The position numbers were made by a program, and so were the translations under genes. A stretch of 6,684 nucleotides of DNA from Elusimicrobiota bacterium (lineage in GTDB: Bacteria; Elusimicrobiota; Elusimicrobia; FEN-1173), in the NCBI GenBank assembly GCA_003158755.1, contig PMLF01000297.1, positions 1 through 6,684 of the forward strand. Reading direction: 5' to 3'. Positions 1-6,684 of the stretch are shown here, one piece after another. Each line of letters starts with the position of its first letter. Positions within the stretch are counted from its first letter, which is position 1. Under the pieces are notes generated by a model, which was not told where the DNA came from, made no database searches, and was given only the letters and a program-made list of their open reading frames with translations.

Positions 1-3000
1 TTCGTTTCCAAGACGGACTGCGATCGTCTGGGCATCACCCTCCCCACGGGACAGAACGGCGCCATGATGAACTACAAGAGCGAGGTCTCGGCCCCGGAGA
101 TGTCGGCGGACGAAGCCGAAAAGGTTTTCGGGTCGTTGATGCCGGGTTCCCTCCAGAGCTACGTGTTCACTCCCGTGAGCTTCTACCCCGAGGGACGGAA
201 GACCGACACGCCCGGGGGCTTGCCGTCGGGCGAGGTGGCCAAGGAGGGCGAGGCGGCCGCCCCCGTTTCCTCCAACGGCGATCCCAGCCTGACCTTGTAT
301 AACCCCGTGGTGGCTTATACCGGGGTGGACGCCTCCGGCGAAATTAAGTCGGTTCTCTACGCCGCCAAGCTCGAGCGCGTTGAAGGCGAGCCCGGAAAAT
401 TCCAAGCGGTCATCACCGGCCTCCTTCGGACCCAGCAGGGTGACCGGATCACGGTTTATGTGGCGGACGGCACGCAGTTCACCCCGGGCAAAGCGCTCTT
501 GGGACTTTTGGGAGTGCAGGGCGTGCAGCAATTTTACAACCAGTTCGGCGAAGCCCTCTGCCGCGATTTGAACGGTCTGGCGGACCGGGGCGCCCTCACG
601 ATCGAAGGCGACCGGATCGTCGGCACGACGTCGTTCGGGAAACTTTCCGAGTCCGACCGGGGCATCTTACGGCTGTTCCTCCCGACCATCAACGGCGAGG
701 TGGCGAGCGCCACGAAGATCCGTCTGGTGTTCATGGGCGGCCAGATGTACTTCGATTTGGATTTCAGCGGGAAGTCCAGGGGCGAGATGCTGGACGCGCT
801 CGCGAACCTCTATGTGAAAGATCCCGCGGCTTATCAAGCGGCCGTAAGAATGTTGGGCATGCAGATCAATGCCGACTATGCCGGGAATCTGGAGGGCCAC
901 GCGTTCTTCACCAGGGAAGGCGCGGGCACGTTCACCTTCAAGGTGCAAGACGTCTCCGCCCTCATGCCGGAGGCCCAAAAAGCCTTGGCCGCGGCGCGCG
1001 GCATCAAATTGCCGGGCAACTTGATCGGACCCGATGGATCGGCGGTCATGCTGGACGTCGATCTGAAAGGCAATCCCGTGGACGTTCGCATGGTAATGTC
1101 CAAGGACAGGGACGGCAAGCTGAAACCCGCGGTGTTTTTGGACCTAAAGGTGACGGACGCGGGTTCTTTCGCCGCCTACCTTAATGACGTTCCGCCCGAC
1201 CAGCAGGCGGCTTTCCTCAGCGCCCTGGCGGCGTCCGGACTCACCATGAGAGACGACGGAACGCTGGTGGGCCGGGACGGAGAGCCGGCCTCGCCCGACC
1301 AGTTGAACGTTTCCCTAACCTTCGGCGATCCGGACGTGGCCGGCAATCCTCCCGTGGCCGTGGCATTCGCGTCGGTGACCACCACCGTGAACGATTTGAA
1401 TCCCAACCGCGACGTTTTCCAGGGCAGTTTCATCGATGAGTTCAAGCAGGCCATCCATGACAACAACGCCAAAGTGACGCTGTCCTTCAAACAAGACGGC
1501 CGACTGGCGGAGACCCTTCTATCCTTGGGACCCGACGTGAAAACGACGTTGGAAGCCCTGAAAAACGCTCCGGAGTTGAAAGTTTCCTTGGCTTTGCGGA
1601 AGACGGCGGCCGCCCTGGAAGCGATTCAACTGGGGACGGGAGTAACGGCCTCCGTGAACATCCGGTCCGTCGCTTCCGAGGGCGGGAGCGAGACCCAGGT
1701 TTTCCAAGTGGTCGCCGGTTCCGTGAGCGGGGAAATCAAAGACCAGTTGGACGCCTCCGGCATGACCAATGCGGGGGGACATTACGCTTTCGAGGTGTCC
1801 TTCTCTCCCGTGACGGGCCAATTCACCTGCCGGTACACCGAAGCCTCCACCCACGTCGGAGAGGACTTCCGGTTGGACAACTTCAAAGTCAGCCAGGGCG
1901 GTTTCCATTTCACGTTGAACGGGGTCGATTACCGCGTGTACCGAGTCCAGGAGCGTCAAACCCCGGACGGCGCGAATTACAACGTGGTGGAAGGGTTCGA
2001 CCTCAATTTGAAGGTGCTTTTTGACAACCATCAATTGGAAGGAACCGGACCTGACGGTAAGTCCATTACCAAGGATAGTTTCGATCCCGTCACCGGCGGC
2101 CTCAAAATGTCCAGCAAGTCGTTCGGGCCGAGCATGAAGGGATACGAAGATTTCCCCATGGAGTTGGTATCCATGAACGCCATCCGGATGGGTTCGGACG
2201 GGAGGTTCCAGCGGGCGGTGGGTTTTGAGGCCGTGGCGTTGGGCGACGTGAACAGCCAATGGAACCAACAAATGGGCACGGTGGGGGCCCAAACCATCAA
2301 GGCCGGCGCCGTCTTGATGTTCATGGAAGACAAGATGTCCCTTTGGAACGGGACCCGGGAGACGACGTACTGGCGCGCAACGGGGGAGGTCAACGTGGAT
2401 CCGGATGAAGTCACCACCCAAGTGGAGGGCCTTCGGAACGGCGAAGTGGTGAAGAACATTCTGACCGACCGCGCCAACACGCACTCCTGGACCACGGCCG
2501 ACGGCCGGACGATCACCATCGGCGCGTACATGACGGTGGATCTGCTGACCATGAAGGTGCTCGACGTGGACGCGGATCACTACAAGGCCGGCGGACCCGC
2601 GCCCACCATCACCGTCCGCTACGCCGACGGCACGGTGCAGACGCTGTCGTATTCCTTGGAGAAGAACGACAAGGGCGAGTATCCCCTCGCCCCCGGCGGC
2701 AACATCTTCGTGACCAAAGACGCGGGGCACGAATGGGTGGGCAACGACGGCCAACGGATACCCATGGCGCCCAACACTCGGTACGACGGCAACACCCTGA
2801 AGCCCCTGGCCTTTATGTTTGAAGGGGAATGGGTCCCGGCGGTGGTGAAGGGCGACCGGCCTCAATCCGAAGTGTTCTTCGAAGCCGACGGGACCGTGGA
2901 TCAGTTCATGCTGGTGAATACCGGGGCCGACGTTCTCCAAGTGTACGTATCCGTCAACGGGAGCGGGTGGACCGAACTGGCCGACAATCAAACCTATCTT

Positions 3001-6000
3001 CGGACCACAACCGAAGGCTATCTCATCCACGTCGAAGACGGGGAATTGAAGGAGGACCTGAAATCCGTCGCGATCCTCAACGACGACAAGACCTTGGACT
3101 GGGAACCCGTGGACTGCCCGGCGGCCCATCCTTTACCCGGGGTCACGCTGGTGTTGGTGAACGGCACGATTTATCGACGGACCGACGCGGGCTGGGTGGT
3201 CGCTGACCCGAGCCAGGAGATCCAGTTGAACCCCAACACCAACAAGATTGAATACTTGATGCATTACCTCCGGGAGGGTGTGAACTGGGAAATCGTCTTT
3301 GACTCGAGCCTGCGGCCGATCACTTTAGCTTCCACTCTGCGCGGCGTGAACGGCATCGCGCGGCTGGGCGACTTTGAAATCGCCCTCAAGCCCGGCGAGA
3401 GCCAAGTAAACGTGTTCATTGACTGCCTGAACGGCAAATCCCTTTTCCGCAACGCCGACCAAATTTCCATCGGCGTGGGCGCGCTCAAGAAGATGCTGGC
3501 CGGCAACGGGGTGGATATCCGCCTGGACGAGGCGGAAACCCTGGGCTTCGTGAAGGGCGGAAATTTCGTCATGAACGTGAACGACGCCGGGGAAATCTTC
3601 CTCAAAGCGTCTCAATCGAGGCTGCTGCCGGTGCTGTTCATGGATGCCAAAACCGGCGCGGCGCAGAAAGGGGACCTGTATACCACGTATGTTTCTCCTC
3701 CGGATGCGAACGGCAAAACCGAAACCCTTTCGGCCAATTTCTTCATCTCTCCCACGGGTTTCAGCTTCAACGGGATGGTGAGGGTCGACCGGGAACTGGG
3801 CGGGGTGGCGGTGCCCGTCGGCGCCGGTGAAGGGGGAGAATCCGGCAAGAACCTGACCGTGGCGGAGATGTATACAGCCGGTTCCGGCGCCTTGCGCGCC
3901 TCCGGCGTCATCGAATATCGAGGCGGCCAGTTCCTCTTCCAGGGCGGCAAAATCATCCTGGGACAGGGCGTGAAGTGGAGCGGGTATGAGAACCTCGGCC
4001 AAGGCAAGGTACTGCTGGACTTCACGGATGCCGGCGGCCTGAAGGTGTCCTTCGACAACAACCAAGGCTGGCTGCGCAAGATCACCTCGGACTTCCAAAT
4101 CACGGATTACTGGGCGGTGAACCAGACCGGCCAGCCCGCCGGCACGTTCGGCGCCAGGGAAGCGCGCCAGTTCCGGACGTCCGTCGACCAAAAATGGCTT
4201 GAACCCGCGGCGCTTGAGGCCCGGGGGATTCCGGCCACGGGAACTATTTTGCTGGGATACGACGGGATCGTTTCCGACGTGAAGACGTTGGATTCCAAGG
4301 CGACCGAACTGCTCGTCACCGTGCGGATCGGAGCAACGCAAAGCTATGAGCAACACGCCCTGGTCATCACGGACAAAGGGCTGCAGTCCGACGTCAAGGT
4401 GCGCGAATTCGGGGTTGCCGCCGCGGTGCAGAACCTGGCGGATTCGCTTTTGTCCAGCGGCCATTTGAAGGACGCGGAATGGCTGATCCGGACGTTCGCC
4501 AAAACCTTCTCCACGGAATCCGGGTCCTATAACAACGGAAAGACGGAATGGACTTTCTCCGTTTCGGACGAAGGCTTGGCGGAGTTCCGCGTCAGCGGCA
4601 TCGTGGTCGGCGGCGTGATGACGGCCGTGGACAAGGACGGCACGAAAACGTTGGGGCTCACCCAGGCGGGCCGGAAGGAATACGCCGTCACCATGGAAGG
4701 CGGACTCTTCATGTTGGGCAAAGACGGCTGGGAATTTGTCGCGGACCTCACGGCCATGATCCCGACGGGAAAGAAAGGCCAGAAGCCGGAGACTTTTGCC
4801 GTGACCGTGGAAGGCGTCGATTATCTGCTCAGCAACCGAAACAACGCCCTCACCGAGGAGCGCGTAGAATTCCGGGCCACGACGGGCGGCCAGACGTTTG
4901 AGTATGACCGGGACAAGAACGGACGGATGGTTCTGAAGAGCGGCGAAGCCGCCGCCCTGGTCAAAGAGATCCAAAACCTCCACCAAGGCCAAACCGCCTG
5001 GCTGATGGTGGGCAGCCAACTCGTGCAGGCGGTATGCAAGGCGGACAACCCGGACGTCCGCGTGTTGAAAGGCGGCCTGGAAGCGGTGTCCGGGCTCCAG
5101 ATGGAACTGGGCCCCATTTCCCTGACCGGGTTCCGCCTCTCCAAATACGGAGAACTCTCCCATTTGAACGGCGCCTTTACCCTCGACGACAACACGACCA
5201 TCATCGCTTTCCATTCCGACGCCAAAGGCCGGCTCGTCTTCCCCCCCAACAGCCAGTTCACCGTTTTCGGCGTGACGTATGAAACGAACAAAGACGGCTT
5301 AATCAAATCAATTTCCAATCAGCGGACCGTGTTGGCCTCCGAGCCCGCCCGTGAAAAGATGGACGCGGCGTTGGACCTGCGTCCCCGGTCCAGGGTGAGC
5401 GTGGCGGTGGGGGATTCCGTGATGCTCCTCACCAACAGCGGGTTCCAGACTTTCCAGAACGGCGGTTCCCGGGAGGCTTCCCTTTCCCTGGAGCGGGGGG
5501 AACTGATCTCGAAGGACAGCCGTATCCTCGTCGACGGCCAGGTCTACGTGAGCGATAAGGATGGACACCTGGTTTCCGAGGCGGCCCAAGACCGTTACAG
5601 CGTCAAGGGCATCGACACCGACAAGGACGGCGCGGCGGACACCTGGACCCGTCAAAAGGTTTCGAGCGCCGCGCGGTTGAACTTGTTCTCCGCCCGCGGG
5701 GTCGCCTTCGACACCACCCAGAGCAACATCATCGAGGAGAAAGACGGCAAGGGCCCGTGGCGCCGGGTCGCCCGGATCGACGGCAAGGGGGACGATCTCA
5801 CCATCACCGTCTTCGCCGGCCGCACGTTCTCGTCCGCGGGCAAGGACAACACCGTCCTCACTTACAAGGCGGAAGAGGGAGTGGACACGGTTTTCAATTC
5901 GAAGGGCGCCGTGAAGGAAGGGGACGGCCAACTGGGCGTGGATTATTTCGATGACGCCGGAAAGCACATGGCCAGCCGGGCGTTTTCCAAGGAAGGAGCT

Positions 6001-6684
6001 TCCATCCGCGTGTACGCCACCGAGGACCATCCCTTCGAAAGCGAGGATGGGACCCAATATTTTAAGAAGGAAGGAGAAAAGTATTTAGACCTGAAGTATA
6101 AGGTCGACGAGCATGGGCAGATGGCGCTCGCGCCGTACTCCTATGAGCAAGAAGTTGATGTGGATGATGAGGGTTTAACTCAAAAGAAGATAACCATCTT
6201 CTCCGCTACGGGCATTACGGGGGGCGGCGTCGTCCGGCAGTTCTTTGACGAGGGCGAGGCTTTCACGGAAACCCTTTACGCGGGCGGCGCCAGGGACGGG
6301 TCTTCGGTGCACCTCACCGGCGACAAAGGGTCCACCTGGGTCGACCCGAACGGGACCGTCTACACCAAGAACTCGGACGGAGAAGCGGTCCTGTCCTTCG
6401 ACAGCGAGGGTCACGAAACCGACAAGGGTTCTTTCGTCATGGCGAGTCAGTTCCAAGTCAAAGGCGACGGGCCCGACGGCAAAAAGACGGTCGGCATGGA
6501 CGTGGCGACCGTTGAGAACGATAAGAAGGTCCAAAGAGCGCTGACGCTGTATGAGAACTCCCCCGAAGATGGTTTCGTCAACGCCAATTCCACTTCCACC
6601 AAACAATTCGCCGTCAAAGCCAAGGCGGGGACTTACATCTTTGACGTGAAGGACGGAATAGAGACCTTGGCTGTTGCGGATGGT
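1..6684 (+). CDS. Internal fragment of a giant, repeat-rich, probably extracellular protein of unknown family (open at both ends)
   Basis: Seen: frame 1 reads through all 2228 codons without a stop, so the gene enters before base 1 and leaves after base 6684; no start is assigned because none is needed or marked by a ribosome site. All long in-register antisense frames end exactly at rare sense codons TTA, CTA or TCA (for example 1519, 3325, 5308, 6175), which fits a strongly biased real plus-strand gene. The protein has six Cys (7, 187, 610, 1039, 1142, 1679), 21 Trp all after residue 753, many G/D/N turns, and no hydrophobic run long enough for a membrane helix. An alpha/beta section (about 162-545) precedes a long beta-rich section carrying a recurring G-x-x-[Y/F] hairpin. 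No catalytic motif was found. Inferred: a secreted or surface-displayed structural or adhesion-type protein, exported by a signal outside the window. Alternatives: scaffold around an enzyme domain located elsewhere in the chain, or a toxin-like shell. The reading frame is very sure; the function is unknown. Confidence 0.95.
187..294 (+). other. Pro/Gly/Glu/Ala-rich interdomain linker
   Basis: Residues 63-98 are dominated by P, G, E, S, A and K (for example the short runs DTPGGLPSG and EGEAAAPVSS) with almost no bulky hydrophobic residue. This reads as a flexible linker between the unassigned lead-in and the beta-type segment that begins around residue 98 (SLTLYNPVVAYTG). It is a likely domain boundary. 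The call rests on composition only. Confidence 0.55.
484..1635 (+). repeat. Degenerate alpha/beta repeat block (strand, helical hairpin, Gly turn, strand)
   Basis: Residues about 162-545 hold four or five divergent units. Each begins with or follows a strand, continues with an Ala/Leu-rich helix pair, then a turn of the type G-[LIMA]-x-[LIM] and a second strand. Helix parts visible are GKALLGLLGVQGVQQF (163-178), GEMLDALANLYVKDPAAYQA (261-280), PEAQKALAAARG (323-334), PDQQAAFLSALAASG (399-413) and ETLLSLGPDVKTTLEALKNA (504-523). The Gly turns fall at 197, 286, 334 and 413, so spacing is irregular (89, 48 and 79 residues). Turns are followed by comparable strings such as GLTMRDDGTLVGRDG (413-427). 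The block contains no Trp. Nucleotide identity between units is not obvious, so duplication, if real, is old. It could instead be one larger fold with several helix pairs. I know of no named family matching it. Confidence 0.45.
2698..2727 (+). repeat. Hairpin motif copy, GNIFVTKDAG
   Basis: Residues 900-909 match G-x-x-[Y/F]-x-x-x-x-x-G exactly. The motif follows the short strand YPLAPG and leads into HEWVG. It is the first strict copy in the window. Read as a beta-hairpin whose turn is the D-A-G. Confidence 0.5.
2959..2988 (+). repeat. Variant hairpin motif copy, GSGWTELADN
   Basis: Residues 987-996 fit the same spacing with Trp in place of Tyr/Phe and Asn in place of the closing Gly. It follows the strand QVYVSVN, as the strict copies do. 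It lies 87 residues after the copy at 900 and 68 before the copy at 1055, and is counted as a probable degenerate copy. Confidence 0.35.
3163..3192 (+). repeat. Hairpin motif copy, GTIYRRTDAG
   Basis: Residues 1055-1064 match G-x-x-Y-x-x-x-x-x-G. The preceding strand is VTLVLVN, and the motif is followed by WVVAD. The closing D-A-G is the same as in the copy at residue 900, although the codons differ. Confidence 0.5.
3793..3855 (+). other. Gly-rich linker
   Basis: Residues 1265-1285 are mostly G, V, A and E, with the central run GAGEGGESG. The run has no aromatic residue and separates two beta-rich stretches (ending FSFNGMVRVD and resuming LTVAEMYT). Likely a flexible joint or an exposed loop; assigned from composition alone. 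Confidence 0.4.
4411..4512 (+). other. Isolated helical pair within the beta-rich part
   Basis: Residues about 1471-1504 read as two amphipathic helices, VAAAVQNLADSLLSSG followed by LKDAEWLIRTFAKTF, in the middle of beta-type sequence. The layout resembles the helical hairpins of the block at residues 162-545, except that this one contains Trp. A second short helix, EAAALVKEIQNL, lies at 1649-1660. They may mark a return of the alpha/beta unit type or a domain start. Based on residue pattern only. Confidence 0.45.
4699..4728 (+). repeat. Hairpin motif copy, GGLFMLGKDG
   Basis: Residues 1567-1576 match G-x-x-F-x-x-x-x-x-G with the closing K-D-G found in several later copies. It is preceded by the strand EYAVTME and followed by WEFVADL. 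A related but looser copy, GVDYLLSNRN, follows at 1605-1614 after the strand FAVTVE. Confidence 0.5.
4813..4842 (+). repeat. Variant hairpin motif copy, GVDYLLSNRN
   Basis: Residues 1605-1614 keep the opening G and the Tyr at +3, but have Asn in place of the closing Gly. The preceding FAVTVE is nearly the same as the YAVTME before the copy at 1567, which suggests these two are neighbouring duplicates 38 residues apart. Confidence 0.4.
5614..5640 (+). other. Calcium-loop-like motif DTDKDGAAD
   Basis: Residues 1872-1880 read D-x-D-x-D-G-x-x-D, the acidic loop shared by EF-hand-like and thrombospondin type 3 repeats. It sits between the strand YSVKGI and TWTRQKV. Looser acidic loops are present elsewhere: DRDKNG (1636-1641), DVDADH (855-860) and DVDDEG (2053-2058). 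Known of such loops: the Asp side chains bind calcium, often stiffening extracellular proteins. Binding here is inferred from one motif and could be coincidence in an Asp/Gly-rich chain. Confidence 0.45.
6055..6195 (+). other. AT-rich, Lys/Tyr/acid-rich patch with different codon choice
   Basis: Hand counts give 25 G+C in bases 6061-6120 (42%) and 30 in 6121-6180 (50%), against 41 of 60 (68%) at 5581-5640. The patch uses TTA twice (6085, 6175), ATA at 6190, and a GAT run for Asp where neighbours use GAC. The residues (about 2019-2065) are Lys-, Tyr- and Glu/Asp-rich. The frame is intact across it. It lies within the third-from-last hairpin unit and may be a replaced or inserted segment, or simply a consequence of its Lys/Tyr-rich residues. 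Confidence 0.5.

Larger units (their letters stand above)
1681..3300 (+). other. Beta-rich section with the first hairpin-repeat copies
   Basis: Residues about 561-1100 switch to short alternating hydrophobic/polar strings split by G, D and N turns, typical of beta-sandwich or beta-solenoid chains, and almost lack Ala/Leu helices. Trp appears for the first time at 754 and is then regular (782, 791, 830, 912, 944, 990, 1034, 1065, 1096). A Met-rich stretch occupies 703-779. Strand-turn-strand examples are GGFHFTLNGVDYRVYRV (633-649) and GVTLVLVNGTIYRR (1047-1060). No binding-site motif of a known carbohydrate-binding or Ig-like family could be identified. Domain limits inside this section are uncertain. 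Confidence 0.45.
5269..6684 (+). repeat. Run of about 90-residue beta units, each opened by the hairpin motif
   Basis: From residue 1757 to the window end, hairpin motifs open at G1757, G1846, G1940, G2017, G2118 and G2210, giving spacings of 89, 94, 77, 101 and 92 residues. Strict copies are GVTYETNKDG, GQVYVSDKDG and GTVYTKNSDG. GTYIFDVKDG (2210) has Tyr at +2; GRTFSSAGKD (1940) and GTQYFKKEG (2017) are looser. Each is preceded by a strand, such as SRILVD or TITVFA. The first two copies also align upstream: GRLVFPPNSQFTVFG against GELISKDSRILVDG. Mid-unit segments YSVKGIDTDKDG (1867) and FQVKGDGPDG (2151) look related. The last unit is cut by the window edge, so the array probably continues. 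The units are too diverged for nucleotide repeats to be seen. Reading: a chain of small beta domains forming a stalk. The family is not recognised; resemblance to bacterial Ig-like or filamentous surface repeats is structural guesswork. Confidence 0.55.

Noticed and set aside
61..90. Possible start at the ATG pair near base 64
   Set aside because: The same frame is open upstream to base 1 and there is no purine-rich ribosome site before it, so it is read as internal Met residues.
1519..3129. Long antisense open frame (about 536 codons)
   Set aside because: It is exactly in codon register with the plus-strand gene and ends at a sense CTA codon. In that register stops need sense TTA, CTA or TCA, of which I count only ten in the window, so it is a codon-bias artefact. 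Its translation is rich in His, Arg, Gly and Pro, as expected of a shadow.
2829..3206. Out-of-frame plus-strand open frames, also at 380-571, 4548-4901, 5034-5282, 5757-5954 and 6245-6544
   Set aside because: They overlap the uninterrupted frame, are Arg/Gly/Pro-rich like shifted frames of GC-rich genes, and no convincing ribosome site was noticed in front of them.
4897..4929. YD/RHS-like string FEYDRDKNGRM (residues 1633-1643)
   Set aside because: A single match to the Y-D-x-x-G type motif. RHS proteins show it many times at about 20-residue spacing, which is not the case here; it fits better as one more hairpin turn.
3325..5214. Longest antisense open frame (about 629 codons)
   Set aside because: Same register effect; its stop is the reverse complement of the sense TTA codon at 3325. 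The product is His/Arg/Gly-rich with no motif or domain pattern.
5614..5640. Dockerin or thrombospondin type 3 domain
   Set aside because: The acidic loop is present once. A dockerin needs two such loops with following helices, and type 3 repeats come as tandem arrays with Cys; neither is seen.
5308..6057. Antisense open frame (about 249 codons), with a similar one at 6175-6606
   Set aside because: Both are in register with the plus gene and end at the sense TCA (5308) and TTA (6175). No independent coding signal.
1..6684. tRNA, rRNA, CRISPR, insertion sequence, promoter or terminator
   Set aside because: No direct-repeat array, RNA-like conserved string, transposase motif or stem-loop followed by a T run stood out, and every base is covered by the coding frame.

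Overview
The whole window is the inside of one very long gene. Plus-strand frame 1 is open from base 1 to base 6684: 2228 consecutive sense codons with no TAA, TAG or TGA, and neither the start nor the stop lies inside. The encoded protein is therefore longer than 2228 residues, and both ends of the gene are beyond the window. There is no intergenic DNA, RNA gene, mobile element, CRISPR array or promoter that can be supported. The other open frames, including two long antisense ones, are shadows of this gene.

No known enzyme or named domain family can be recognised by eye. The protein is rich in Gly, Asp, Asn, Lys, Thr and Val and has only six cysteines. It has no stretch that looks like a membrane helix and reads mostly as short alternating beta-strands, which suggests an extracellular or cell-surface repeat protein. 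Region by region (residues of this fragment): 1-60, unassigned lead-in; about 63-98, a Pro/Gly/Glu-rich linker; about 100-160, beta-type; about 162-545, degenerate units in which a strand is followed by a helical hairpin, a Gly turn and another strand; about 560-1100, beta-rich, with a Met-rich patch at 703-779 and the first Trp of the fragment at 754; about 1100-1660, beta-rich with a Gly linker at 1265-1285 and a helical pair at 1471-1504; about 1757 to the end, a succession of beta units spaced roughly 77-101 residues apart. A short hairpin signature, G-x-x-[Y/F]-x-x-x-x-x-G, recurs from residue 900 to near the end and ties the second half together. One textbook calcium-loop sequence (D-x-D-x-D-G-x-x-D) lies at 1872-1880.

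The organism is a bacterium (no introns, standard stops avoided) with moderately high GC, about 60% by eye, falling to 42-50% in a short patch near 6061-6180. A giant, repeat-rich, cysteine-poor secreted-type ORF of unknown family is reminiscent of the giant genes known from Omnitrophota, but similar architectures occur elsewhere (for example Planctomycetota, Elusimicrobiota and Deltaproteobacteria-like lineages). The taxonomic suggestion is inference only. The most interesting points are the size of the gene, the apparently unnamed hairpin repeat, the change of architecture along the chain and the local shift in base composition near the 3' end.
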